A stretch of 64,000 nt of DNA. Origin: HGM13233 sp900762805 (lineage in GTDB: Bacteria > Bacillota > Clostridia > Oscillospirales > Ruminococcaceae). The DNA is taken from NCBI GenBank assembly GCA_937993755.1, contig CALKMA010000015.1, forward strand, positions 1 to 64,000, written 5' to 3'. The translations under genes were made by a program, and so were the position numbers. The notes beneath the pieces are model-generated. The model searched no databases. It had not been told where the DNA came from and saw only the letters and a program-made list of their open reading frames with translations. Below are positions 7,942 through 16,236 of this stretch, piece after piece (position 1 is the stretch's first letter; the number at the start of each line of letters is the position of its first letter).

Positions 7942-8507
7942 TATGAGTCCGACAAATCGGGATGTTTATCTTTGATTTCTTTGATTACTTCGATGAAATT
8001 ACGCAAAACACCTTTCTTAACAGTAAGCACCACGCTGACGGCAATCAATATCAGTGCCGCGGCCGTGACCCACAGAGGATTATGAGAAGAACTGAAGTTA
8101 TACAGGAATCGCGTAGCGTCATCATTCTCTGCAAGCACAAAACCGAACCGGTATGCTATTGAAAAAGCGACCCAAGGCAATAATGAAAAAGCCGGCATCA
8201 GTGTGCAGAAAAAGGACAGGATGCGGTAGAATTTGTTCTTTGCCGCCGACCTATACAGAAATGTATAAATGTAGGATAGGAACAATGGAAACAATATGCC
8301 GTTGGCGTTAAGGAATAAGGCTGACAGGTCTGTAAAATTCCCGCCGCTGTAATTCATATGGGCAGACAGGATACTAAGTTCAGTAATGGCTGCTCCACAC
8401 AAAACTGCCACAATACAGTGGCCTGCCTCGTGCAGAATAATATACAGCAGGATGCATAACAAAGCTGATGATATAAAGGAAAAGAATATCAATCTCTTTT
8501 GCTTCAA
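7941..8507 (-). CDS. HEAGH-motif integral membrane protein (M50-like)
   Basis: This 188-residue hydrophobic protein has about five or six membrane segments. A zinc-protease motif HEAGH (26-30) lies at the end of the first helix, as in site-2-protease-like M50 proteins. The second motif usual for M50 (NxxPxxxxDG) is not evident; GNFTDLSALFLNANG may occupy that region. The start is TTG at 8507 with GGAGGAGG upstream, behind a clear promoter. Small HEAGH membrane proteins occur as intramembrane proteases and as bacteriocin-processing or immunity factors; I cannot tell which applies. Its composition groups it with the mobile region. Confidence 0.6.
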   Translation of the reverse strand: MKQKRLIFFSFISSALLCILLYIILHEAGHCIVAVLCGAAITELSILSAHMNYSGGNFTDLSALFLNANGILFPLFLSYIYTFLYRSAAKNKFYRILSFFCTLMPAFSLLPWVAFSIAYRFGFVLAENDDATRFLYNFSSSHNPLWVTAAALILIAVSVVLTVKKGVLRNFIEVIKEIKDKHPDLSDS

Positions 8508-8545
8508 GGTTCGCCTCCTCCCAAATCCCAGTTTATCACAATATA

Positions 8546-8574
8546 ATTATAGCATATGCGGTCATTGGCTTCAA
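8546..8574 (-). promoter_or_regulatory. Sigma-A promoter of the HEAGH gene
   Basis: On the reverse strand TTGAAG (8574-8569), a 17-base spacer and TATAAT (8551-8546) precede the gene by about 40 bases. Confidence 0.65.
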
Positions 8575-8837
8575 GCGATCCATTATTGTCCAAAGAAGGG
8601 GCGCACTTTCTCACCGCTCTATGGGCGGCGGTATGGCCTGCGGCCATCGTGCGTTCTCTGAGGGGGAGCGGAAGCGCCCCGGCTTGTTAAATGTGCCTGT
8701 TTTCCCTTGTAGGCAGGGCCGGCCCTTGTCCAGGCGGGATATGCCTCTGTTTCCGCTCTGTCAAGCCCCAAATGTAATTTCAGCATATTGCACAAAAAAG
8801 GGCTTCAAATTTCTACATATAAAATTTCAAAAGCCTA
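8575..8837. other. Border stretch without genes
   Basis: No credible gene, repeat or RNA was seen in this transition between the low-GC region and the GC-rich core. Confidence 0.4.
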
Positions 8838-8866
8838 TTGCATACATCCTGTGCTGACATTATAAT
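8838..8866 (+). promoter_or_regulatory. Promoter of the nrdG-nrdD operon
   Basis: TTGCAT (8838-8843) and a consensus TATAAT (8861-8866) are separated by 17 bases. The two NrdR-like boxes overlap its -35 element and its start site. Confidence 0.7.
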
Positions 8867-8886
8867 ATTAACACAAGATGTTGTGT
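8839..8886. promoter_or_regulatory. NrdR-type operator pair
   Basis: ACACAAGATGTTGTGT (8871-8886) is close to the NrdR box consensus and nearly palindromic. A degenerate second box at 8839-8854 (half of the positions match) is spaced 16 bases upstream, the distance usual for paired NrdR boxes. NrdR represses ribonucleotide reductase genes, and the next genes are exactly those. Confidence 0.65.
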
Positions 8887-8910
8887 TTTTTCGAGAGAGG
8901 GGGAATGTCA

Positions 8911-9603
8911 ATGCGGATCTACGGGCTGCAGAAGCTGACGCTTCTGGATTATCCCGGCAAGGCAGCCTGTACCGTGTTTACGGCGGGCTGCAACCTGCGG
9001 TGCCCCTTCTGCCACAATGCCGCGCTGGTCAACGGAGACTGGGGGGAGCCTCTTGACGACGGCAAGCTGTTCGCCTTTCTGGAAAAGCGCCGCGGCATTC
9101 TTGACGGCGTCGCCATCACCGGCGGCGAGCCGACCATGCAGCCCGATCTGCCCGATTTCATCCGGCGGGTCAGGGAGCTGGGCTACCTCGTTAAGCTCGA
9201 CACCAACGGCTTCTACCCCGATCGTCTGGAGCCGCTTCTCCGCACAGGCGCGGTGGACTATGTGGCGATGGATATCAAGTCGTCGCCGGCGCGCTACGCG
9301 GCTGTGGCCGGCCTGGAGAGCGTCGATCTCGACGCCGTGCGCCGCAGCATCCGGCTGCTGATGGAGGGGCCGGTCGCCTATGAGTTCCGCACCACCGTTG
9401 TGCGCGAGCTGCACACGCCCGACGATATCGAGGAGGCGGCCCGCAGCATCGAGGGGGCTGAGCGCTACTTCCTGCAGAAATTTGTCGATTCGGGGAATAT
9501 CCTTTCAGGCAGCTTTTCCGCCTGTTCGGACGAGGAAATGCATCGGCTGCTCGAACGGGTCAGGCCCTATGTAAAGGCTGCCGCCCTGCGCGGGGTGGCC
9601 TGA
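8911..9603 (+). CDS. nrdG: Anaerobic ribonucleotide reductase-activating protein
   Basis: This is a radical-SAM activase of about 230 residues. It carries the cluster motif CNLRCPFCH near the N-terminus and ITGGEPTMQPDL, and begins MRIYGLQKLTLLDYPGK, typical of the clostridial NrdG/PflA-like type. It installs the glycyl radical on NrdD using S-adenosylmethionine. The ATG at 8911 is preferred because the purine-rich GAGAGAGGGGG is correctly spaced; an ATG at 8905 is also possible. It is followed after 89 bases by nrdD and shares the NrdR-type operator. Confidence 0.88.
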   Translation: MRIYGLQKLTLLDYPGKAACTVFTAGCNLRCPFCHNAALVNGDWGEPLDDGKLFAFLEKRRGILDGVAITGGEPTMQPDLPDFIRRVRELGYLVKLDTNGFYPDRLEPLLRTGAVDYVAMDIKSSPARYAAVAGLESVDLDAVRRSIRLLMEGPVAYEFRTTVVRELHTPDDIEEAARSIEGAERYFLQKFVDSGNILSGSFSACSDEEMHRLLERVRPYVKAAALRGVA

Positions 9604-9692
9604 CGGCCAAAGCGGGCGCGGCCGGCAGTTTCACGGCATAAAACTAACATAAAACTTAAGATTTAAGAAAAGCAGAGGTTTAAGGAGCAAGC

Positions 9693-12065
9693 ATGTATAA
9701 AGTTATCAAACGCGACGGCAGTGCCGTGGATTTCAACATCACAAAGATCAGCGGCGCCATCGCCAAGGCCTTCGAGGCGCTCGATAAAGAGTATAACCCG
9801 GATATCATCGACCTGCTGGCCCTCAAGGTCACGGCCGATTACTCCCCCAAGGTCAAGGACGGCCGCATCACCGTCGAGGAAATTCAGGACAGCGTTGAGG
9901 CGGTGCTGGTGCAGGCCGGCTATGCCGATGTGGCCAAGTGCTACATCCTCTACCGCAAGCAGCGCGAGAAGCTGCGCAACATGCAGTCAACCATGCTCGA
10001 CTACAAAAAGCTGGTGGACAGCTATGTCAAGCTGACCGACTGGCGCGTCAAGGAGAATTCCACCGTCACCTATTCGGTGGGCGGTCTTATCCTCAGCAAC
10101 TCCGGCGCCATCACCGCCAATTACTGGCTGAGCGAGATTTATGACGAGGAGATCGCCAACGCCCACCGCAACGCCGATATCCACCTGCACGATCTTTCGA
10201 TGCTCACCGGCTACTGCGCCGGCTGGTCGCTCAAGCAGCTGATCCAGGAGGGGCTGGGCGGCGTGCCGGGCAAGATCACGTCGGCTCCGGCCAAGCATCT
10301 GGTATCTCTCTGCAACCAGATGGTCAACTTCCTCGGCATCATGCAGAACGAATGGGCGGGCGCGCAGGCTTTTTCCTCCTTTGACACCTATCTCGCCCCC
10401 TTTGTCAAGGCCGACAATCTCTCCTACTACGAGGTCAAGAACTGCATCCAGTCGTTCATCTACGGCGTCAACACCCCCAGCCGCTGGGGTACGCAGGCGC
10501 CCTTCTCCAACATCACCCTCGACTGGACGGTCCCCAAGGATCTTGCCGAGCTGCCGGCCATCGTCGGCGGCAAGGAGATGGATTTCACCTACGGCGACTG
10601 CAAAAAAGAGCTGGATATGATCAACCGCGCCTTCATCGAGACGATGATCGAGGGCGATGCCAACGGCCGCGGCTTCCAGTATCCCATCCCGACCTACTCC
10701 ATCACGCGGGACTTTGACTGGTCGGAGACCGAGAACAACAAGCTGCTGTTCGAAATGACCGCCAAGTACGGCACGCCGTATTTTTCCAACTATATCAACA
10801 GCGATATGGAGCCGAACGATGTGCGCAGCATGTGCTGCCGCCTGCGGCTCGACCTGCGTGAGCTGCGCAAGAAGTCGGGCGGCTTCTTCGGCAGCGGCGA
10901 ATCGACCGGCTCGATCGGCGTCGTCACCATCAATATGCCGCGCATCGCCTACCTTTCCAAGACGGAGGAGGAATTCTACCGCCGCCTCGACAAGCTGATG
11001 GATATTTCGGCCCGCTCTCTCAAGACCAAGCGCATCGTCATCACCCGCCTGCTCAATGAGGGGCTTTATCCCTACACCAAGCGCTATCTCGGCACCTTTG
11101 ACAACCACTTCTCGACCATCGGACTGGTCGGCATGAACGAGGCCTGCCTCAACGCCAGATGGCTCGGCAGGGATCTGACACACGAGGAGTCGCAGCAGTT
11201 CACCAAGGACGTGCTCAACCATATGCGCGAGCGCCTGTCCGACTATCAGGAGCAGTACGGCGACCTCTACAATCTGGAGGCCACCCCGGCTGAATCGACC
11301 TCCTACCGCTTTGCCAAGCACGACAAGAAGCGCTATCCCGACATCATCACCGCCTCGCAGGACGGCAAAACGCCGTATTACACCAACTCGTCGCACCTGC
11401 CGGTCAGCTTTACGAGCGACGTTTTCGACGCTCTTGACATTCAGGACGATCTTCAGACGCTCTACACCTCCGGCACCGTTTTCCACGCCTTCCTCGGCGA
11501 AAAGCTGCCCGACTGGCGGGCGGCGGCCAAGCTGGTGCGCAAGATCGCCGAGAACTATAAGCTGCCTTACTACACCATCTCGCCGACCTATTCGGTCTGC
11601 AAGAACCACGGCTATATCGCCGGCGAGGCGTTCCAATGCCCGCACTGCGGCGAGCCGACCGAGGTCTACTCCCGCATCACCGGCTATTACCGTCCGGTGC
11701 AGAACTGGAATGACGGCAAGACCGAGGAATATAAGTCCCGCCGCGTCTATGACATCGAGCATTCGGTATTCAAGCACAGCCATGCCGCCGGGCACGCCGA
11801 AGCGGAAGCGCCTGCGCCGTCTGCGCCGGCGGCCGGGGAGGATCGGGTGCTGCTGTTTGCCACCGCTACCTGCCCCAACTGCAAGGTGGCCTGCGCCAGC
11901 CTTGATAAAGCGGGCATCCCGTATGAGAAGATCTACGCCAACGAGAACGCCGACCTCGCCAGACAGTACGGCGTGCGGCAGGCACCGACTCTTGTCGTTG
12001 TGAAGAACGGCGAGACGGCCCGGTACGCCAGCCTTGCCGACATCAAGCGGTTCATCGCCGGCTGA
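9693..12065 (+). CDS. nrdD: Anaerobic ribonucleoside-triphosphate reductase with C-terminal thioredoxin domain
   Basis: This 790-residue class III reductase makes deoxynucleotides without oxygen. An ATP-cone regulatory domain (KRDGSAVDFNITKI...) occupies about 1-100, then the catalytic barrel. Near the C-terminus a zinc site (CKNHG and CPHCG) precedes RITGYYRP with the radical Gly664. Beyond residue 710 a Pro/Ala-rich linker leads into a thioredoxin/glutaredoxin-like domain with CPNC (Cys727/Cys730) and a QAPTLVV cis-Pro motif. The fused domain could supply electrons to the active site in place of formate or a separate redoxin. trxB lies next downstream and could reduce it. Confidence 0.93.
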   Translation: MYKVIKRDGSAVDFNITKISGAIAKAFEALDKEYNPDIIDLLALKVTADYSPKVKDGRITVEEIQDSVEAVLVQAGYADVAKCYILYRKQREKLRNMQSTMLDYKKLVDSYVKLTDWRVKENSTVTYSVGGLILSNSGAITANYWLSEIYDEEIANAHRNADIHLHDLSMLTGYCAGWSLKQLIQEGLGGVPGKITSAPAKHLVSLCNQMVNFLGIMQNEWAGAQAFSSFDTYLAPFVKADNLSYYEVKNCIQSFIYGVNTPSRWGTQAPFSNITLDWTVPKDLAELPAIVGGKEMDFTYGDCKKELDMINRAFIETMIEGDANGRGFQYPIPTYSITRDFDWSETENNKLLFEMTAKYGTPYFSNYINSDMEPNDVRSMCCRLRLDLRELRKKSGGFFGSGESTGSIGVVTINMPRIAYLSKTEEEFYRRLDKLMDISARSLKTKRIVITRLLNEGLYPYTKRYLGTFDNHFSTIGLVGMNEACLNARWLGRDLTHEESQQFTKDVLNHMRERLSDYQEQYGDLYNLEATPAESTSYRFAKHDKKRYPDIITASQDGKTPYYTNSSHLPVSFTSDVFDALDIQDDLQTLYTSGTVFHAFLGEKLPDWRAAAKLVRKIAENYKLPYYTISPTYSVCKNHGYIAGEAFQCPHCGEPTEVYSRITGYYRPVQNWNDGKTEEYKSRRVYDIEHSVFKHSHAAGHAEAEAPAPSAPAAGEDRVLLFATATCPNCKVACASLDKAGIPYEKIYANENADLARQYGVRQAPTLVVVKNGETARYASLADIKRFIAG

Positions 12066-12311
12066 GAGGGCGCCCGCAGGCGCGGCCCGGCGGGCAGGGA
12101 AGCGCCGCCGTGCGGCAAGGGCGGAAAACAGCCCTCCGGCTCAGCCGTTTGCCCAAAGGAGGGCGGCAGAGCAGCTGCCTTCTATCCGATTATCCGGCTG
12201 CGGGCAGCTGACCGGGAGCGCGCGGGAAACAGAAAAGCTGCCGCCGGGGCGCGGATGCGGCCCGGCGGCCATTTTATAACAGCCGGATCAGATCCGGCAC
12301 AAGGAGCAAAG

Positions 12312-13217
12312 ATGGTTTATGATATTATCGTGGTGGGCGGCGGCCCGGCCGGGCTGACGGCCGCGCTCTACGCGCGGCGTGCCGGCCGCAGCGTGCTGGT
12401 GATTGAAAAGGGCGCCTTCGGCGGCCAGATCACCTTTTCACCGAAGGTTGAAAACATTCCCGGCTTTTTCAGCGTGACCGGCAACGAATTTGCCGAAAAG
12501 CTGGTCGGGCAGGTGCTGGAGCAGGGCGCCGAGGTCGAGTCGGCCGAGGTGCTTTCGATCCTTGACGGCGAGTGCAAGACCGTCGTGACCGACGGGGGTG
12601 ATTTCGTGGGACGCGCCGTCATCGTCGCGGCCGGCACCCGGCACCGCCTGCTGGGCCTTGCGGGAGAGGAAAGCTTCATCGGAAACGGCATCTCCTTCTG
12701 CGCCGTCTGCGACGGCGCCTTCTATCAGGGGCAGACGGTCGGCGTCGTGGGCGGCGGCAATTCGGCGCTGCAGGAGGCGCTGCTGCTGTCCGAAACCAGC
12801 AGGAGGGTCTATGTTATTCAGGATCTTGACCATCTGACCGGCGAGGGGCAGCTGCAGCGGCAGCTGATGGAGCGCAGCAATGTCGAGCTGCTGCTTGGCA
12901 CGACGGTGTCGGCCTATCTCGGCGCCGGCGAGCTGACCGGTGTGCGGCTGTACCGGCGGAGCGACGGCCACGCGTATGACCTGCCGCTCGACGGGCTGTT
13001 TTTGGCTGTCGGCCTGCTGCCGCAGAACGAGCCGTTCGGCAGCGTCCTGCCGCTCGATGCGCGCGGCTATGCCGCCGCGGGGGAGGATTGCCTGACGGCC
13101 ACCCCCGGCATTTTCGTGGCGGGCGACTGCCGCGCCAAAGCGGTGCGCCAGCTCACCACTGCGGCGGCCGACGGCGCCGTCGCGGCGCTGGCGGCCAACA
13201 GCTATCTTGGCTTATAA
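12312..13217 (+). CDS. trxB: Thioredoxin-disulfide reductase
   Basis: This 301-residue FAD/NADPH enzyme keeps thioredoxins reduced. It has an N-terminal FAD motif (VVGGGPAGLTAALYA), the redox pair CAVC (Cys130/Cys133), an NADPH-binding GGGNSALQEA and a C-terminal FAD motif (GIFVAGDCR). The ATG at 12312 follows AAGGAG; the longer upstream frame is dismissed. Its position after NrdD, which ends in a thioredoxin domain, and upstream of trxA suggests one redox-supply module. The 246 bases before it hold no clear promoter. Confidence 0.92.
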   Translation: MVYDIIVVGGGPAGLTAALYARRAGRSVLVIEKGAFGGQITFSPKVENIPGFFSVTGNEFAEKLVGQVLEQGAEVESAEVLSILDGECKTVVTDGGDFVGRAVIVAAGTRHRLLGLAGEESFIGNGISFCAVCDGAFYQGQTVGVVGGGNSALQEALLLSETSRRVYVIQDLDHLTGEGQLQRQLMERSNVELLLGTTVSAYLGAGELTGVRLYRRSDGHAYDLPLDGLFLAVGLLPQNEPFGSVLPLDARGYAAAGEDCLTATPGIFVAGDCRAKAVRQLTTAAADGAVAALAANSYLGL

Positions 13218-13379
13218 CGGGGCGCCGATCGCCCCTTCGTGTGCGGCTTTTTCGGCCGGATGCCCGGCGCGGCGCGCAGATGCCGCCGGACCCGGCCGGC
13301 CCGGTGCGGCTGCACGTCGCTGACCGCAGTCTGCCCTTCCGCACCGGCCGTTTTCGGACCTCTTGAAGCCGGATCCGGC

Positions 13380-13408
13380 TTGCGAAAAACCGACAAAAGT
13401 GGTATACT
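13380..13408 (+). promoter_or_regulatory. Promoter of the kinase-trxA-DUF3842 unit
   Basis: TTGCGA (13380-13385), 17 bases, then TATACT (13403-13408), about 40 bases before the kinase gene start. Confidence 0.6.
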
Positions 13409-13451
13409 ATAAATGTCCCTTAAATCAACATTCAAGCAGGAGGGCAGAAAA

Positions 13452-14066
13452 ATGTCAAAGGTCATCACCATCGGCAGGCAGTTCGGCAGCGGCGGGCGCG
13501 AGCTCGGCAAGCGCCTTGCCGAAAAGCTCGGCTTCGCCTATTATGACAACGAGATCGTTTCGGAAATCGCCAAAAAGACCGAGCTGGCCGAGGAATACGT
13601 TCAGCGCATCGTTGAAAAGGCTCCGTCGATCGTTTATCCCATCACCATCGGCCATTCGTTCTATCCGGTCAGCAGCCCGCAGCTTGTCCAGAGCAGCGCC
13701 ATTTATCAGGAGCAGCACAATATCATCCGGAAAATGTCCGAAAAGGGCGACTGTGTCATCGTTGGCCGCTGCGCCGACTATATCCTGTGCGATAAGCAGC
13801 CGCTTCGGCTGTTTGTCTATGCGACCGAGGAATTCAAGATGGCCCGCTGCCGCGCCAAGGCGCCGGTCGGCGAGGAGGAAATGAGCGACCGGGAGCTGCG
13901 CCGCCATATCCGCGATATCGACCGCGACCGTGCCCGGTATTATGAATTCATCACCGGACAGAAGTGGGGCGACCCGCTCAATTACGACATTTGCGTCAAT
14001 ACCTCCAATGTACCAATCAAGCAGATCGTGTCGTCGATCGCCCGCATGGTGAACGACGGCGAATAA
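13452..14066 (+). CDS. Cytidylate-kinase-like P-loop protein
   Basis: This 204-residue protein starts at the ATG at 13452 behind AGGAGG. It opens with ITIGRQFGSGGRELGKRLAE, the P-loop form of the cytidylate kinase-like (AAA_26) family widespread in clostridia. That family differs from canonical Cmk, whose loop is GPAGSGKST. The expected role is phosphoryl transfer to a nucleotide, but substrates of this family are not firmly established. ReRDIDRDRARYYEF-type residues near the C-terminus (DIDRDRARYYEFITG) fit the lid region. It is followed 21 bases later by trxA. Confidence 0.78.
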   Translation: MSKVITIGRQFGSGGRELGKRLAEKLGFAYYDNEIVSEIAKKTELAEEYVQRIVEKAPSIVYPITIGHSFYPVSSPQLVQSSAIYQEQHNIIRKMSEKGDCVIVGRCADYILCDKQPLRLFVYATEEFKMARCRAKAPVGEEEMSDRELRRHIRDIDRDRARYYEFITGQKWGDPLNYDICVNTSNVPIKQIVSSIARMVNDGE

Positions 14067-14087
14067 AAACCGGAAAGGAAACCTACT

Positions 14088-14390
14088 ATGATCATTGAAC
14101 TCACAGAGCAGAATTTTGACGAGGTCATCAAGGCCAACGGAACCGTGCTGGTCGATTTTTGGGCGGCCTGGTGCGGCCCCTGCCGTATGCTTTCGCCCGT
14201 AGTCGATGAGATTGCCGAGGAAAATGACGAATTCACCGTCTGCAAGGTCAATGTCGATGAGCAGCCGGGTCTGGCGGCCCGCTTCGGTGTCATGAGCATC
14301 CCGACCCTCCTTGTTTTCAAGGGCGGCGAGGAGAGCAGCCGTTCGGTCGGCGTCTGTCCCAAGGCCGATATCCTTGCCATGCTCGATTAG
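14088..14390 (+). CDS. trxA: Thioredoxin
   Basis: This 100-residue protein has the standard WCGPC active site after FWAAW and the cis-Pro motif IPTLLVF. It reduces protein disulfides in the cytoplasm and is recycled by TrxB, whose gene lies about 0.9 kb upstream. The start has AAAGGAAA upstream and follows the kinase-like gene closely. Length and motifs are normal for the family. Confidence 0.95.
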   Translation: MIIELTEQNFDEVIKANGTVLVDFWAAWCGPCRMLSPVVDEIAEENDEFTVCKVNVDEQPGLAARFGVMSIPTLLVFKGGEESSRSVGVCPKADILAMLD

Positions 14391-14393
14391 CCC

Positions 14394-14861
14394 ATGGACA
14401 GGCCGGAGATCCTTGTTATCGACGGGCAGGGCGGCAAGCTCGGCAACCAGCTGATCGCCGCCCTCCGCAGCCGGCTGCCCGATGCCGTTATCCGCGCCGT
14501 CGGCACCAACAGCGCCGCCACGGCCGGCATGATGAAGGCGCAGCCCGACCAGGCGGCGACCGGAGAAAACGCCGTCGTCGTGGCCTGCCGCCGCGCCGAT
14601 ATCGTGGCGGGGCCGGTGGGGATCGTCGTAGCCGATTCGATGCTGGGCGAGGTCACCGGGCGCATGGCGGCTGCCGTAGCGCGCGCCGGGGAGGCGCGCG
14701 TGCTCATCCCCTTTAACCGCTGCGAGACCATCGTGGCCGGTGTGGCCGACAGGCCGCTCTCTGAGCTGGTGGAGGATGCCGCCGCCCGTGTGGCGGCCGT
14801 TGCCCGGCGCCTGACAGGCAAGCATCCGGCTGTCGGGGGCGATACGGAACTTGACAGTTGA
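14394..14861 (+). CDS. DUF3842 family protein
   Basis: This 155-residue protein begins ILVIDGQGGKLGNQLI, a glycine-rich nucleotide-binding-like strand-loop typical of DUF3842, and continues with alternating hydrophobic strands (VVVACRRADIVAGPVGIVVADSM). The function is unknown. The start is only 3 bases after the trxA stop, so the two are surely co-transcribed. Its last codons contain the promoter of the next transcription unit. Confidence 0.72.
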   Translation: MDRPEILVIDGQGGKLGNQLIAALRSRLPDAVIRAVGTNSAATAGMMKAQPDQAATGENAVVVACRRADIVAGPVGIVVADSMLGEVTGRMAAAVARAGEARVLIPFNRCETIVAGVADRPLSELVEDAAARVAAVARRLTGKHPAVGGDTELDS

Positions 14862-14879
14862 CGGCGGCTCGGCTATAAT
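14851..14879 (+). promoter_or_regulatory. Consensus promoter inside the DUF3842 3' end
   Basis: TTGACA (14851-14856), a 17-base spacer and TATAAT (14874-14879) form a perfect sigma-A promoter. It drives the leader and ECF gene that follow. Confidence 0.82.
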
Positions 14880-14885
14880 CAGAAT

Positions 14886-14990
14886 ACAGGCGGCAGGAAG
14901 CCGCCGCATAGGGGCCGTAGCCCGTCAAGCATATTTTTTATGGTGTCAATGAAGGGCGCCGCTTTTCCCGTTGGAAAAGCGGCGCTTTTT
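14886..14990 (+). promoter_or_regulatory. Attenuator-type leader of the ECF gene (candidate riboswitch)
   Basis: The leader from about 14886 has a 6-bp hairpin GGCGGC/GCCGCC (14889-14905), then GC-rich unpaired sequence. It ends with a perfect terminator: a 13-bp stem (14956-14968 with 14973-14985), loop CGTT, and five T. A terminator between a perfect promoter and the only downstream gene implies conditional read-through, for example by a ligand-binding RNA. I could not match the ~70-base upstream part to a known riboswitch class. Confidence 0.6.
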
Positions 14991-15010
14991 GCTGCACGGA
15001 AAGGAAAAGC

Positions 15011-15568
15011 ATGAAACATAAAAGTAATGATGCCGTTTTTCGCCTGACCGCCTCGGCGCTCTGTTTGGCGGCCGCCTATCTGCTGCCCTTTTTGACGGGG
15101 CAGATCCAGCAGATAGGAAAGATGCTCTGCCCCATGCATCTGCCGGTGCTGCTGTGCGGCATGATCTGCGGCTGGCAGTACGGGCTGGCCGTCGGCTTTA
15201 TCGCGCCGCTGCTGCGCTCCCTCATTGTGGGGATGCCGCCCATGATGCCGACGGCTGTCGCCATGGCTTTTGAGCTGGCCGCCTACGGCGTTATCGCCGG
15301 GCTGCTCTGCCGGGCGCTCTCCAAAAAATCGGCGTGGATCTATGTGTCGCTGATCGGCGCCATGCTGGGCGGCCGCATTGTCTGGGGCGGCGTCAGCTAT
15401 CTGCTGGCAGGGCTGACCCACGGGGAATTCCCGTTTTCGGCCTTTCTGGCCGGCGCTTTTATCAACGCTGTGCCCGGCATTGTTTTGCAGCTGGTCGTCA
15501 TCCCGCCGGCGGTGCTGGCGCTGCGCAAAGCCGGCCTGACCGGCCGTGAGCTGCGGCAGGCTGACTGA
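15011..15568 (+). CDS. ECF transporter substrate-binding (S) component
   Basis: This 185-residue protein has about five or six hydrophobic helices and the small S-component fold. Motifs such as QIGKMLCPMHLPVLLCG and GMPPMMPTAVAMAFELAAYG are typical of ECF S components. It would bind one vitamin or cofactor and pair with the shared EcfA1-EcfA2-EcfT module, encoded in this window at 33,904-36,412. The substrate cannot be told from the sequence. It stands alone behind its own promoter and attenuator-like leader, so its synthesis is probably controlled by the transported compound. Confidence 0.78.
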   Translation: MKHKSNDAVFRLTASALCLAAAYLLPFLTGQIQQIGKMLCPMHLPVLLCGMICGWQYGLAVGFIAPLLRSLIVGMPPMMPTAVAMAFELAAYGVIAGLLCRALSKKSAWIYVSLIGAMLGGRIVWGGVSYLLAGLTHGEFPFSAFLAGAFINAVPGIVLQLVVIPPAVLALRKAGLTGRELRQAD

Positions 15569-16236
15569 CGGGGGCCTGCCCTGAAGGGCGAGACGAGTCG
15601 GCGCGCCGGCAGCTGTGCAAGCAGACGAAAGGATATCTTTTTGCCGAAACGGCAGCGGCGGCCCGCAGATGACGGCTGCCGTCGGGCGGCCCGAAGCGCC
15701 GTGTCCGGCATGGCCTTCGGTGTTGAAAGGTGAAGGCGCCGCGGAACGGCAAGATGAAGCCGGAGCTGTCAGCCTCCGTTCCGGCACAGCGCGGTAAAGC
15801 GCCTGAAGGAAAAGACGCCCCCGCAGGGCAAAGGCCCTGCGGGGGCGCTCTTGCAGCTTGGGGCTGTTCCGGCAGCCTGTCGGAGCGCCTGACCGGGAAG
15901 AAGACTGTAAGCTCGGCCGTACAGACAGCGAAGGCCCGGCCGCTCACGGAAGCTTTCTGTACATGGGCCGGCTTGCTGCGATGACTTATCATTTTAGCGC
16001 GGGCGGCCGGGTGAAGAAGAGACGCCGCTCCCGCACCGACGCAGCGGTCGCAGCACACCCGACTATGGCTTTGGACGGCCGGCAGCGCCAAAAATACAAC
16101 GGCCACACATAGGCTTTTATGCTTTTCTGCCTTTTGACAGGCGTATATTTGTCCCCGTCTGCCGGCGGGAGAGGACGCCGTGTGCCGGTTCCGCGGCCGC
16201 TTTTTCTTTCCGCTTGCCTGCGGGCGGCATATCCCG
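15569..16236. other. 668-base gap between convergent genes
   Basis: No credible gene was seen on either strand. It contains the hairpin at 15,816-15,847 and otherwise GC-rich sequence with open frames typical of high-GC noise. Confidence 0.45.
15816..15847. terminator. Strong GC-rich hairpin
   Basis: CGCCCCCGCAGGGC and its exact complement form a 14-bp stem around an AAAG loop, followed by CTCTT. It probably ends transcripts from the ECF gene. Confidence 0.5.

Noticed and set aside
9987..11795. 602-codon open frame on the reverse strand opposite nrdD
   Set aside because: It is the antisense shadow of a GC-rich gene: no motif, no ribosome site and composition typical of mirrored codons.
13455..14909. 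484-codon reverse frame across kinase, trxA and DUF3842
   Set aside because: It runs antisense to three clear genes and shows only His/Asp/Arg-rich noise.
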